This document shows positions 1 to 9,374 of a DNA stretch of 64,000 nucleotides, piece after piece. The stretch covers positions 218,142 through 282,141 of the forward strand of contig NZ_JACJUQ010000003.1 of the NCBI RefSeq assembly GCF_014235845.1, written 5' to 3'. The position numbers and the translations under genes are program-made. Position 1 is the stretch's first letter. Each line of letters begins with the position of its first letter. This stretch comes from Pontivivens nitratireducens (lineage in GTDB: Bacteria; Pseudomonadota; Alphaproteobacteria; Rhodobacterales; Rhodobacteraceae). The notes beneath the pieces were generated by a model. That model saw nothing but the letters and a program-made list of their open reading frames with translations. It searched no databases and was not told the DNA's origin.

Positions 1-292
1 GACCACCGCCGAACGGGCCTATCGCGCCGGTGCGGACCTCGCGCTGGACGCGGCGTTGGTCGAGGCGGCGTGGGCCGATGCGATGCCCGCTGCCGACCTG
101 CGCCGGGATTGCGACCGGGGCGGGAGCGCGCGATTTCCGCTGGCGGCGGCCGACCTGATGCCCCCCTACCGCCCCGGCAGCGCGCTGGGGGCGGAGTTGC
201 GCCGGCTGGAGGACCACTGGATCAGGCGCGATTTCACCCCCGACCGCGCCGCCCTGCTGGACGCGATGCGCCCGCCGCCGGACCTGCCGTAA
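1..292 (+). CDS. CCA tRNA nucleotidyltransferase, C-terminal fragment (5' end outside window)
   Basis: The open frame runs in from the left edge and stops at TAA 290-292, giving about 96 residues. The tail matches the C-terminal end of alphaproteobacterial CCA-adding enzymes: FPLAAADLMP, then a G-x-x-LG-x-x-L-x-x-LE-x-x-WI-x-x-F segment. Such enzymes add or repair the CCA end of tRNAs in the cytoplasm. The nucleotidyltransferase head is not in the window, so the call rests on this tail alone. The next gene starts 72 bases downstream on the same strand. Confidence 0.6.
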   Translation, partial: TTAERAYRAGADLALDAALVEAAWADAMPAADLRRDCDRGGSARFPLAAADLMPPYRPGSALGAELRRLEDHWIRRDFTPDRAALLDAMRPPPDLP

Positions 293-364
293 CGATACAA
301 ACTGAACGTTGACGCGCCCCGCGCGGCCCGCGAAGGTCTGGTCCGCAACGACCGGAGCCTGCCC

Positions 365-979
365 GTGACCATCGAGACCATCATCGCCATCGTGGCACTG
401 GCCGCCGGCACCGTCTGGACGCCGGGGCCGAACAACGCGATGCTCGCCTCATCCGGGGCGCGGTTCGGGTTTCGCGCCACGCTGCCCCACGCGATGGGGG
501 TGGCGGTCGGCTTTCCGGTGATGTGCTTCGTCATGGCGCTGGGACTGGGGCAGGTGTTCGAGGCGCAGCCCCTGATCGGTGAGATCCTGCGCTGGATCGG
601 CGCGGCGCTGCTGCTGCGGATCGCGTGGAAGACCCTGAACGCGAAACCGCCCGGAACCGATCAGGGCGCGGCGAAGCCGTGGACGTTCCTGCAGGCCAGC
701 GCCTTTCAATGGATCAACCCCAAGGCGTGGGTGATGGCCGTCTCGATGATCTCGCAATTCGTGACCGGAGTGGATCCGGTGCGCGAGGCGGCGCTGGTCG
801 CGGGCATCTATCTGTTGGTGGGGCTGACATCCGCCAATGGCTGGGCGGGCTTCGGCGCGGCGCTGCAACGGTTCCTGTCCACACGCGGGCGGATGCTGGC
901 GTTCAACGCGGTAATGGCGGGGCTGATCGTGTTGACCGTGGTGGGGCTGATCTTTGCGGATCTGAGGCCGGGCGCTTGA
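365..979 (+). CDS. LysE/RhtB family amino-acid exporter (first of a pair)
   Basis: A 204-residue inner-membrane protein of usual length for the LysE/RhtB translocator family, which exports amino acids or their derivatives. The family signature TPGPNNAMLASSGARFGF lies near residues 19-36, followed by several hydrophobic segments. The GTG start at 365 is preceded by GGAG six bases upstream. The stop overlaps the start of the next LysE-type gene (TTGA), so the two are translationally coupled and may act together or on related substrates. The substrate cannot be read from the sequence. Confidence 0.85.
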   Translation: MTIETIIAIVALAAGTVWTPGPNNAMLASSGARFGFRATLPHAMGVAVGFPVMCFVMALGLGQVFEAQPLIGEILRWIGAALLLRIAWKTLNAKPPGTDQGAAKPWTFLQASAFQWINPKAWVMAVSMISQFVTGVDPVREAALVAGIYLLVGLTSANGWAGFGAALQRFLSTRGRMLAFNAVMAGLIVLTVVGLIFADLRPGA

Positions 980-1557
980 TTCCGGCCTCGCTGGCCTTTT
1001 TCGTTTTCGTCGGTCTGTTCTCACCTGGGCCGAACGTGATCCTGCTGACGGCATCGGGGGCGCGGTTCGGGTTTCGCGCGACGGTTCCGCATATCCTCGG
1101 CGTGGCCATCGGCGTGGGGATCACGGCCGGGCTGACCGGGCTGGGGCTGGGGGCCGCGATCATGGCCGTTCCCATGCTGACCGTCGTGCTGAAGGGCGTG
1201 GCGATGATGTGGATCCTGTATCTGGCCTACAGCCTGTACCGTGCCACCCGCGCGCCGAGGGCACAGAGTGCGCAGAGGCCCTTTACCTTCGTGCAGGCGG
1301 TGCTGTTCCAGTGGGTCAACCCCAAGGTCTGGGCCGTTGCGCTGGCGGCATCGTCCTTCGTCGCGGATCAGGGGCCGGTGGGGGCGGGGCTAGCGCTGGC
1401 ATTGGCGTTCTCAGCCATCAACCTCGCCGTGTGTCTGTTCTGGACCAGCGCCGGGCACCTGCTGGGGCGTCTGCTGGCGGATGAGGCGCTGTGGCGGGCC
1501 TTCATGACCGTGATGTCGGGGGCTATGGCCCTGTCCGCTGTGCTGGTCCTGCTTTGA
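976..1557 (+). CDS. LysE/RhtB family amino-acid exporter (second of a pair)
   Basis: A 193-residue integral membrane protein with the same SPGPNVILLTASGARFGF signature near its N-terminus as the preceding gene, and the same FQW(I/V)NPK(A/V)W segment, so the pair looks like a tandem duplication that has since diverged. The likely start is the TTG at 976, which overlaps the upstream TGA by three bases and gives the expected N-terminus (IPASLAFFVFVGLFSPGPN). Its last 35 bases overlap the 3' end of the convergent minus-strand gene. Substrate unknown. Confidence 0.8.
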   Translation: MIPASLAFFVFVGLFSPGPNVILLTASGARFGFRATVPHILGVAIGVGITAGLTGLGLGAAIMAVPMLTVVLKGVAMMWILYLAYSLYRATRAPRAQSAQRPFTFVQAVLFQWVNPKVWAVALAASSFVADQGPVGAGLALALAFSAINLAVCLFWTSAGHLLGRLLADEALWRAFMTVMSGAMALSAVLVLL

Positions 1558-2116
1558 GCGAGGTCCACCAAGGGTCCGCCGCCAGGGCGCGGCGCAAGGG
1601 GGTCATCGTGGTGGCCGGGGCCTCCTGAATATAGCGGTGCGCCTCCTCGATCTGGTCGCCCTGCAAGGTTTTGAGATAGGCGATCGCACCCGCCACGGTG
1701 AAGGGGTCGCGCGGTGACTCGTGGAAATTCGGCTCCAGATCGGTCCAGATGGCGGCATCGTAATCGCCGGTCGCGCACCATTCCATCACCCGGTCATTGA
1801 CCTGTGGCAGGCGACCGAAGGCGTCTGTCGCCGTGGCCCAGCCGATCCGGTCCAGCGGTGCGCGTTCGCGTGCGGCAAGGTCGGTCGCGGCCTGCGCCAC
1901 CTGCGTGCGGGTGGAGCGGATGGCGTGGGTGGGGCACAGGGCACCGTCCTGCGGGTCCAGGCAGACCGCCAGCCCCATCTTGCGCTTGGCCGAAACGCGC
2001 GAAAATTCCATCGGCAGGTCTGGCCCGCCGCTCATGTGCCATGCGCCTGTAACATGGGGGGCGAGGATCTCGATATCCCAGATCAGGGACCCCCAGCCGA
2101 GGATCGCGATCCTCAT
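1523..2116 (-). CDS. gamma-glutamylcyclotransferase-like conserved protein
   Basis: A 197-residue cytoplasmic protein opening with MRIAILGWGSLIWD, which resembles the YGSLLW nucleotide-sugar-like loop at the N-terminus of the gamma-glutamylcyclotransferase fold. The rest is not distinctive enough to name a substrate. The ATG at 2116 overlaps the hemF stop codon (ATGA), so it is probably translated by re-initiation behind hemF; an ATG two codons upstream (2122) is an alternative. Its 3' end overlaps the convergent LysE gene by 35 bases. Fold assignment is moderately likely; enzymatic activity is inference. Confidence 0.6.
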   Translation of the reverse strand: MRIAILGWGSLIWDIEILAPHVTGAWHMSGGPDLPMEFSRVSAKRKMGLAVCLDPQDGALCPTHAIRSTRTQVAQAATDLAARERAPLDRIGWATATDAFGRLPQVNDRVMEWCATGDYDAAIWTDLEPNFHESPRDPFTVAGAIAYLKTLQGDQIEEAHRYIQEAPATTMTPLRRALAADPWWTSLKAGPAQRTGP

Positions 2117-3000
2117 GGCCATGCGGCCAGCGGCGGCAGGCTCATCAAGACGGCCTCGGGGTTGTGGCCGGTCTGCAAGCCGAAGGTCGTGCCCCGGTCA
2201 TAGACCAGATTGAACTCCGCGTAGCGGCCGCGCCGGAACAGCTGGTGATCGCGGTCGGCCTGGGTCCACTCCTCGAACATCCGCTTTTCCACAATCGGCA
2301 CGAAGGCCTTCAGAAAGGCCCGTCCGACATCCTGCGTAAAGGCGAAATCGGCGTTCCAATCGCCCGAGCAATGATCGTCGTAGAAGATCCCGCCGACGCC
2401 GCGCGCCTCGTTCCAGTGGCGGATCATGAAATACTCATCGGCCCATGCCTTGTAACGCGGGTACAGATCGGCGCCGTGCGGGTCGCAGGCGGCCTGCTGC
2501 TGCGCGTGGAAGAACGCGGTATCCTGCGGCACCTCGACCATGGGGTTCAGATCCGATCCGCCCCCGAACCACCAGCCATGCGGGGTCCAGAACATGCGGG
2601 TGTTCATGTGCACGGCGGGCACCTTGGGGCTGCGCATATGCGCGACCAGGCTGATGCCGGAGGCCCAGAATCTGGGATCCTCGGCCATGCCGGGCATATC
2701 CTTGCGCGCGGCCATGGCCCGCTGTGCCGGGGGGGCCAGGGTGCCGTAGACCTCAGAGATGTTGACGCCGACCTTTTCGAAACAACGGCCGCCGCGCATG
2801 ACGCGCATCTCACCGCCGCCGGCATCCGAACCATCATCGGAATGGCGTTTCGTCGGCTTGCGTTCGAACCGCCCGGGGGCCAGGTCAGCGAACGGGCCCG
2901 AGGTCTGAGCGTCCTCCAACCCCTCGAATGCATCGCAAATCCGGTCGCGCAAGCTGCGGAACCAGTCCGCCGCGCGGCGTTTTTCGTCTGTCATGTCCAT
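2113..3000 (-). CDS. hemF: oxygen-dependent coproporphyrinogen III oxidase
   Basis: This 295-residue cytoplasmic enzyme oxidatively decarboxylates coproporphyrinogen III to protoporphyrinogen IX in haem and bacteriochlorophyll synthesis, using O2. Recognisable family blocks are RGGRCFEKVGVN, HMNTRMFW, FGGGSDLNPM and GGIFYDDHC, and the length is normal. The ATG at 3000 follows AGGTGAG by ten bases; a GTG at 3015 lies inside that ribosome-binding site and is unlikely. The gene diverges from the ABC exporter across about 160 bases and is coupled through ATGA to the cyclotransferase-like gene. Confidence 0.95.
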   Translation of the reverse strand: MDMTDEKRRAADWFRSLRDRICDAFEGLEDAQTSGPFADLAPGRFERKPTKRHSDDGSDAGGGEMRVMRGGRCFEKVGVNISEVYGTLAPPAQRAMAARKDMPGMAEDPRFWASGISLVAHMRSPKVPAVHMNTRMFWTPHGWWFGGGSDLNPMVEVPQDTAFFHAQQQAACDPHGADLYPRYKAWADEYFMIRHWNEARGVGGIFYDDHCSGDWNADFAFTQDVGRAFLKAFVPIVEKRMFEEWTQADRDHQLFRRGRYAEFNLVYDRGTTFGLQTGHNPEAVLMSLPPLAAWP

Positions 3001-3160
3001 TTTCGGATGTCTCACCTGGTCGTTTCGGGCGGATTTTCATCCTTTGTGCGGCAAGGTTCAAGGGAAGGGGCGCAACGCGGTTGTCCTCCGCGTCACAGGG
3101 CATAGGTTAACGGGGTCTGCGGGTCGCGCGTCCCGTGCCGTCCCGCCGAGGAATTATTCC

Positions 3161-4999
3161 ATGTTTCGCTTCTTTGAGAAGCTGGTGGACCCCTACCAGC
3201 CCTATCCCGACGACGACGTGCCACCGACACGTTTGTGGCCCTTCCTTGCGGATTACATGCGACCCTTCCGCAGCGTTCTGATGTGGACCCTGCTGACCAC
3301 ATTCGCCGTTACCGTGGTCGAGATTGGGTTGATTTTCTATACAGGCCGGGTGGTTGACCTGCTGGAGATCAGCGGTCCGACGGCCTTTCTCAGCGATCAC
3401 GGGGTCGAACTGGGTCTGATCGCGGCGTTCATTCTGCTGCTGCGGCCCATTGCGCAGATGCTCAACGCGATGCTGTTGAACCAGGCGCTGCTGCCCAATA
3501 TCGCCACGCTGGTGCGCTGGCGCTCACACAGGCATGTTCTGCGACAATCGGTCGCTTGGTTCCAAAGCGATTTCGCCGGACGGATCGCCAACCGGGTGAT
3601 GCAGACGGCCCCCGCCACGGGCGAGGCGGTGTTCCAGATCTTCGACGCGCTGGTCTATGCGGTGATCTATCTGATCGGGGCGCTGCTGCTGCTGGGCGGC
3701 ACCGACCCGCGGCTTATGCTGCCACTGGCCGCGTGGGGGCTGGCCTATATCGTGCTGTGCATCGTTATCATTCCGCGCATCGGACGCGCATCCAAGGATT
3801 TTTCCGACGCCCGATCCGCCATTACAGGCCGGATCGTGGACAGTTACACCAACATCCAGACCGTCAAGCTGTTCGCCCACACGCGTGAGGAAGAAGCCTT
3901 TGCCGGTGAAGCCATCGAACATGCGCGGGACAAGTTTCAGGTGCAGATGCGGCTGATAACAGCGATGGAGCTGGGGTTATTGCTGATCAACGGCCTTCTG
4001 ATTGTCGCGGTCATCGGATGGTCTATCGCGCTGTGGCAACAGGGGATCGGAACGGTCGGGACCGTGGCCGCCGCCTCCGCTCTGGTTTTGCGGCTGAATT
4101 CCATGACGGGCTGGATCATGTGGGCGCTGTCCTCGTTCTTTCAGAATCTCGGCGTTGTGCGTGAGGGGATGGAAACGATCGCCCAGCCCATCGACCTGAC
4201 CGACGCGCCGGATGCCCGCCCGCTGCACCTGAAAGGCGGCGAGATCGCGTTTCACGACGTCAGTCACCATTACGGACGCGAAGCCGGGGGGCTGGACCGC
4301 GTGAACCTGACGATCCGTCCGGGGGAACGGGTGGGTCTGGTCGGGCGATCCGGCGCGGGCAAGTCCACGCTGGTCAACCTGCTGTTGCGGTTTCATGACG
4401 CGGAATCCGGCCGCATCACGCTGGACGGGCAATCGTTGGCGGATGTCACACAGGACAGTCTGCGCCAATCGGTGGGGATGGTGACGCAGGATACCTCGCT
4501 GTTGCACCGGTCGGTCCGCGAAAACATCCGCTATGGCTCCGCCGACGCGACCGAGGCCGAGATCATCGCCGCGGCCAAGCGGGTGGAGGCGCATGAATTC
4601 ATCCTCGATCTGGGGGATATGAACGGGCGCACCGGCTATGATGCGCATGTCGGGGAGCGGGGCGTCAAACTGTCCGGTGGGCAAAGACAGCGGATCGCAC
4701 TGGCCCGTGTCGTGCTGAAGGACGCGCCGATCCTGATTCTGGACGAGGCGACCTCGGCCCTGGACAGTGAGGTCGAGGCCGTCATTCAGGACGCCCTGTA
4801 CGGGTTGATGGAGGGCAAGACCGTCATTGCTATCGCACACCGCCTGTCCACCATCGCCGCGATGGATCGCATCGTCGTGCTGGATGCAGGTCGGATCGTC
4901 GAGGAGGGAACCCACGACGCGCTGATCGCGCAAGGCGGGTTGTATGCCGGATTCTGGTCGCGCCAATCGGGCGGATTCTTGAACGCGGCGTCGAAATGA
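3161..4999 (+). CDS. ABC exporter half-transporter, subunit A (MsbA/MDR type)
   Basis: A 612-residue protein with an N-terminal six-helix ABC exporter domain (about residues 35-330) and a C-terminal ATPase domain. Visible motifs are Walker A GRSGAGKS (395-402), signature LSGGQRQR (from 504), Walker B ILILDEAT (about 524-531) and the H-loop AHRLS. The ATG at 3161 has GAGGAA about eight bases upstream. A TGA/ATG overlap links it to the next gene, a homologous half-transporter, so a heterodimeric inner-membrane exporter of lipids or drugs is likely. Both ATPase sites look intact. Substrate unknown. Confidence 0.88.
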   Translation: MFRFFEKLVDPYQPYPDDDVPPTRLWPFLADYMRPFRSVLMWTLLTTFAVTVVEIGLIFYTGRVVDLLEISGPTAFLSDHGVELGLIAAFILLLRPIAQMLNAMLLNQALLPNIATLVRWRSHRHVLRQSVAWFQSDFAGRIANRVMQTAPATGEAVFQIFDALVYAVIYLIGALLLLGGTDPRLMLPLAAWGLAYIVLCIVIIPRIGRASKDFSDARSAITGRIVDSYTNIQTVKLFAHTREEEAFAGEAIEHARDKFQVQMRLITAMELGLLLINGLLIVAVIGWSIALWQQGIGTVGTVAAASALVLRLNSMTGWIMWALSSFFQNLGVVREGMETIAQPIDLTDAPDARPLHLKGGEIAFHDVSHHYGREAGGLDRVNLTIRPGERVGLVGRSGAGKSTLVNLLLRFHDAESGRITLDGQSLADVTQDSLRQSVGMVTQDTSLLHRSVRENIRYGSADATEAEIIAAAKRVEAHEFILDLGDMNGRTGYDAHVGERGVKLSGGQRQRIALARVVLKDAPILILDEATSALDSEVEAVIQDALYGLMEGKTVIAIAHRLSTIAAMDRIVVLDAGRIVEEGTHDALIAQGGLYAGFWSRQSGGFLNAASK

Positions 5000-6831
5000 A
5001 GGCGTTCTTTGCCAACCTGATCGCTCCCTTCGCACCGGCGGACGGGCCGCCGCCGCAAACTCTGGGCGCGTTCCTGCGCTGGGCATTGGCCGGATCGGGG
5101 CGCGTGGTGGCGATCACCGCGCTGTTCGGGCTGGCGCTGGGCATCAGCGAGGCGGTGGCCGCGTGGCTGGTCGGGCATATCGTCGATCTGGCGGTGGCAC
5201 AGGGAGGCGAGGCATTCTTCGCCCGCAATGCCGGGCTGTTGCTGGGCGCGGGGGCGTTTTTCGTGCTGCTGCGTCCGATGCTGGTTACGCTGACCTCGGC
5301 GCTGAATTCGCTGTCCGTTGGGCCAAACGCCACGACGCTGGCTATGGCGCGGCTGAACCGTCACACGATGGGGCAATCCCTGCGCTTTTTCGAGAACGAT
5401 TTCGCGGGACGGATCGCGCAAAAGCAGATGCAGACCGTATCGGCCATCGGCTCGATCCTGTCGGAGATCGTGAACTCGCTGGCGTTTGCGTTCTCCGTTC
5501 TGATGGGATCGCTGTTGGTGCTGATCCAGGTCTCGCCCCGACTGGGACTGGTCCTGGCGGGATGGTTCGTGATCTACGTCCTGTATGTCCGCTACTTTCT
5601 GCCCAAGGTACGCCAGCGTTCCCGCGCGCGGGCCGGGGCGCGGGCGGCGCTGTCGGGGCAGTTGGTCGACGTGCTGTCCAACATGGCGACCGTCAGGCTG
5701 TTTGCCACAGGCGCGAGCGAGGAGCGCGCCGCTGAGAGGGCGATGGGAACCCTACGCGACAAATCAATGGATTTCGGCGCGATTTCGGTCGCGTTCCGCG
5801 GGGGGCTGAGCCTGATGGGTGGCCTGCTGCCGGTCGCCCTGATCGGATGCTCCGTCTGGTTCTGGCAAAGCGGGGAAGCGACGCCCGGCGACATCGCCAT
5901 CGCGGGCCTGCTCTCCACCCGTCTGGGGCAGATGTCGGGCTGGATCAGCTTCGTCGCGATGGGGATTTTCGCCAATATAGGTGAGATCGAGAACGGCATG
6001 AATACCCTCGCACCCGCGCATGACCTGCCGGATCGCGGCGGTGCCATTCCCCCCGGCCCGGTGGCGGGTGAGATCGCGTTTCACGATGTCAGCTTCGGCT
6101 ATGGCAGGCCGGACGGCGGTGGCCTCGACGGGCTAAACCTGCATATCGCCGCCGGGCAGAAGGTCGGCTTGGTGGGACGTTCGGGGGCGGGGAAATCCAC
6201 CGCGCTGTCGCTGCTGCTGCGGCTCTACGATGTGGAAGGCGGGCGGATTACCCTGGATGGAAAGGATATCCGTGACCTGACGCAGGACGGCTTGCGCGGG
6301 GCGATCGCGATGGTTCGGCAAGATACCGCGATGTTCAACCGCTCCGCCTTCGACAACATCTCCTACGGAATCGCGAATGCCGATCCCGCGGCGGTCGAGC
6401 GGGCCGCGCGGCGTGCGCAGGCCCATGATTTCATCGTCGGTCTGTCCGACCCGGCCGGGCGCACGGGATATCAGGCGCATCTGGGCGAGCGCGGTGTTCG
6501 GTTGTCCGGCGGGCAGCGGCAGCGGATCGCCATCGCCCGCGCGTTCCTCAAGGATGCGCCGGTGCTGATGCTGGATGAGGCGACGTCGGCCCTCGATTCG
6601 GAGACGGAGGCGGCGGTGCAGTCCGCTCTCGAAGACCTGATGCAGGGGCGCACGGTTGTCGCTGTGGCGCACAGGCTTTCGACGCTGGCGCATATGGATC
6701 GGATTGTCGTGATGGAAAACGGCAGGATCGTGGAATCGGGCCATCATGCCGAATTGCTCGACCTGCCGGGGGGCACCTACGCGGCATTCTGGCATCGGCA
6801 ATCGGGCGGCTTCATCACGACCGAGGCGTGA
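4996..6831 (+). CDS. ABC exporter half-transporter, subunit B (MsbA/MDR type)
   Basis: A 611-residue partner of the preceding gene, starting at the ATG that overlaps its stop codon (ATGA). It has an N-terminal transmembrane domain and a C-terminal ATPase domain with Walker A GRSGAGKS (394-401), signature LSGGQRQR, Walker B VLMLDEAT and H-loop AHRLS. The two proteins share the TGYxAHxGERGVxLSGGQ stretch and the C-terminal WxRQSGGF, so they are paralogues. Its last 17 bases overlap the 3' end of the convergent chemoreceptor gene. An inner-membrane ATP-driven exporter; cargo not evident. Confidence 0.88.
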   Translation: MKAFFANLIAPFAPADGPPPQTLGAFLRWALAGSGRVVAITALFGLALGISEAVAAWLVGHIVDLAVAQGGEAFFARNAGLLLGAGAFFVLLRPMLVTLTSALNSLSVGPNATTLAMARLNRHTMGQSLRFFENDFAGRIAQKQMQTVSAIGSILSEIVNSLAFAFSVLMGSLLVLIQVSPRLGLVLAGWFVIYVLYVRYFLPKVRQRSRARAGARAALSGQLVDVLSNMATVRLFATGASEERAAERAMGTLRDKSMDFGAISVAFRGGLSLMGGLLPVALIGCSVWFWQSGEATPGDIAIAGLLSTRLGQMSGWISFVAMGIFANIGEIENGMNTLAPAHDLPDRGGAIPPGPVAGEIAFHDVSFGYGRPDGGGLDGLNLHIAAGQKVGLVGRSGAGKSTALSLLLRLYDVEGGRITLDGKDIRDLTQDGLRGAIAMVRQDTAMFNRSAFDNISYGIANADPAAVERAARRAQAHDFIVGLSDPAGRTGYQAHLGERGVRLSGGQRQRIAIARAFLKDAPVLMLDEATSALDSETEAAVQSALEDLMQGRTVVAVAHRLSTLAHMDRIVVMENGRIVESGHHAELLDLPGGTYAAFWHRQSGGFITTEA

Positions 6832-9316
6832 CCGTCGCGGCAATCGGCGGCGTCTCGACCTCAACCGGGGTCAATTGAAACTGCGCGATCAGTTTGCGCA
6901 ACCGCTGGGCACTGTCCTGCAAGCTGCGCGCGCGCTTGGCGCCGCCTTCGGCCAGGGCGGTTTGATGCTGGGTGGAATCGTCCATGGCGCTGATCGCGAC
7001 CGTGACCTCCTCGACCGAGCGGCTCTGCTCCGTGGACATGGTGGAAATCGCGATGATTGCACGGTTCATGTCGTTGACGGACTGCGCGATGGTCGCGAGC
7101 TTTTCCCCGGTTTCGCTGACCTGTATGGCCCCATTTTCCACATGCTCGATGCTGCTGGAAATAAGCGCGGAAATGTCCTGGGCGGATCGCGCGGCGCGGT
7201 CGGCCAGATGCCTGACCTCGGAGGCGACGACCGCGAATCCGCTGCCGGCATGGCCGGCGCGGGCCGCCTCGACCGCGGCGTTCAGGGCGAGAAGTTTGGT
7301 TTGGAACGATATGGCGTTGATGACGGCCACGATGTCGCGCATTCGGGAGGCCGCGCTCTCGATCCCGGTCATGGAGGCGCGGGCCGCCTCAGCGATATCG
7401 GCGGCTTCGACCGCGCCGGACGCGGTCGTGGTGGACAGCGCGCGCAATTCACGGCCGCGTTCGGAGGTCATGGCGATCGCGCGGGCCATTTCGCGCACCG
7501 TGGCAGAGCATTGGCGCAGAGCGGAGGCCTGCATCTCCGTCTGTCGGGACAGTTGATCGGCCTCCTCCGCGACCTCTCCACTATGGATGGCGAGGGCTTC
7601 GCCGGTCAGTGTAATGTCTCCCACCACCTCACCCAGCGTCGCGATGGAACGGTTCACATCCCTTTGTAAGAGGTGGAATATGCCGTCATGCTGGCCATCC
7701 ATCCGGTGTGTGAGATCGCCATGCGCCACGGCTGCGATGGTGGTGGCGACGCTGGCGAAGCCGCGCTCGAAGCTTTCGCACATGCGGTTCACGTCCTGGC
7801 CGATCTCGTTCAGTTCGCCGCCATCGGCATTGTCCGCGATACGGGTGGTGAAATCCCCTGCGATGACACGGCCAACAAGGTGGCCGATATCGTGCTGCAA
7901 CGTGCGCGCCGCTGTCTGATCGACAAGCTGTATGACAAAACCGGCCCGTGTGTTGTGTTCCGCTATGGGACGGATGACGGCGTCATAATGGCGATCCGCG
8001 ATATGCACCGCGACGGTCGCCTCCACCCCATTGGCCACCTTGCGGGCCAAATCGTTGTCTAGTGACACCAACCAGGCGAGCGGATTGTCGTATTGCGTGT
8101 CCGTGTCGTGCGCGCGGGCCAGATCCTCCAGCTGTTTGCTGACATACAGCACGTCGCTGACGGAATGCGCGACCAAGAGCATCATGTCGGAGCGATCGAG
8201 CGCCTCACGTATGCGGCGTGCGGCGACCCCGCGTTGGTCGATGAGCGTTACGGCTGTCGCCATCTGCCCGAATTCGTCATTGCGACCGCCGGGCATCTGA
8301 CCTGCGGCCTTGTTCTGCGCGATATTGCGGACGGCCCGCAGAAACTGGTTGAGAGGTCGCAACAGCGAGATGATGTTGAACAGGGTCATCAACATAAGAA
8401 CCACGAAACTGATGATTGCGATCAGGACCACGGTGTTGCGGGTGGTCATCGCCGTGTTGACCGCCTGAGCGTCGGCCCAGGCGCGAATCGTGTTGAGCTC
8501 CTCGACGATTCCGCTGAAATCCCGGTAGATCGCCGGCGATGAGGAGTTGATCCGCTGCTCCTCCAAGGCGCGGGCGTTTTCGTCCAGTGCGCTCAGCCGA
8601 CCGAGTGCATCCTGCATGGCCTCCAGAACGGTGACAAAGGGGTCGATCCGATTGCGCAAATCCTCCGCCGCCAACGCGCGCAGACGGGGCATGGGGGCCA
8701 GCATCGCGGACAATTCGTCGGCCATGGTTCGCATCAGGGCGGTGTCGTGGGGGAAGCGCGGGTTCTGCATCAGCTTCCAGAGAGCGTCGTGGGCCGCGCT
8801 GACCTCCGCCAGCATATCGAATCGACCATCACCGATCACGACCTGATCCGAGGCGTTGATGCGCGACAGCAACGGGTCGAGGGTGGAGAACGCCGCTTGC
8901 AGCTCAAGGCCGATGGCGTCAATCTCACCCTGCACCGCCACGGCGTCATCATAGAGGGCGTTGAAGGCCACCACCTCCGTGCGAAGAGCGCTTAGCTGGT
9001 CCGTGACGTCGGTTTCGATCGACACTATTTCCGACATCATTCCCAGATGTTCGACGACATGGGCGAACTGTTCGTTCGCATAGCTGCGCAGATCGAGGTT
9101 TTCGCGGCGCAGATCGAGGGTGGAGGCCCGATCCGCGTTGGCGAACGCGCTTTGCGCATCGTGCAGATGCATCAGCGAATCGCTCCTGTCGGAGGAGCGG
9201 ATGACCTGAGAGCGGACCTCGTTCATGCTGCTCCACACGAACAGGATGATGCCCATCAGTCCCAGTCCGGTCAGGATGAAACTTGCGATAAAACGCAGTG
9301 CGATCGTATTCTTCAT
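6815..9316 (-). CDS. methyl-accepting chemotaxis protein with PAS and repeated HAMP domains
   Basis: An 833-residue inner-membrane chemoreceptor. A transmembrane helix at about residues 4-27, a periplasmic sensor of some 260 residues and a second helix near 290-318 are followed by a HAMP domain, a PAS-like segment (about 380-475), further HAMP-like segments (about 483-590) and the methyl-accepting signalling domain. The hairpin tip is clear: LLALNAAVEAARAGHAGSGF and AVVASEVRHLADR. It would signal through CheA/CheW. No che or flagellar genes lie nearby and there is no C-terminal receptor-methylation pentapeptide. The ligand is not identifiable. Confidence 0.9.
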   Translation of the reverse strand: MKNTIALRFIASFILTGLGLMGIILFVWSSMNEVRSQVIRSSDRSDSLMHLHDAQSAFANADRASTLDLRRENLDLRSYANEQFAHVVEHLGMMSEIVSIETDVTDQLSALRTEVVAFNALYDDAVAVQGEIDAIGLELQAAFSTLDPLLSRINASDQVVIGDGRFDMLAEVSAAHDALWKLMQNPRFPHDTALMRTMADELSAMLAPMPRLRALAAEDLRNRIDPFVTVLEAMQDALGRLSALDENARALEEQRINSSSPAIYRDFSGIVEELNTIRAWADAQAVNTAMTTRNTVVLIAIISFVVLMLMTLFNIISLLRPLNQFLRAVRNIAQNKAAGQMPGGRNDEFGQMATAVTLIDQRGVAARRIREALDRSDMMLLVAHSVSDVLYVSKQLEDLARAHDTDTQYDNPLAWLVSLDNDLARKVANGVEATVAVHIADRHYDAVIRPIAEHNTRAGFVIQLVDQTAARTLQHDIGHLVGRVIAGDFTTRIADNADGGELNEIGQDVNRMCESFERGFASVATTIAAVAHGDLTHRMDGQHDGIFHLLQRDVNRSIATLGEVVGDITLTGEALAIHSGEVAEEADQLSRQTEMQASALRQCSATVREMARAIAMTSERGRELRALSTTTASGAVEAADIAEAARASMTGIESAASRMRDIVAVINAISFQTKLLALNAAVEAARAGHAGSGFAVVASEVRHLADRAARSAQDISALISSSIEHVENGAIQVSETGEKLATIAQSVNDMNRAIIAISTMSTEQSRSVEEVTVAISAMDDSTQHQTALAEGGAKRARSLQDSAQRLRKLIAQFQLTPVEVETPPIAATVTPRS

Positions 9317-9374
9317 CCCGGGCCTCGACAGAAAATGCTGCCAAAAGGCCTAAGCCGCACAGGTTAAGGTAACG

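Noticed and set aside
625..1557. A longer start for the second LysE gene, inside the first
   Set aside because: The extra N-terminus is out-of-frame sequence of the first exporter without family similarity; the TTG at 976 gives the normal start.
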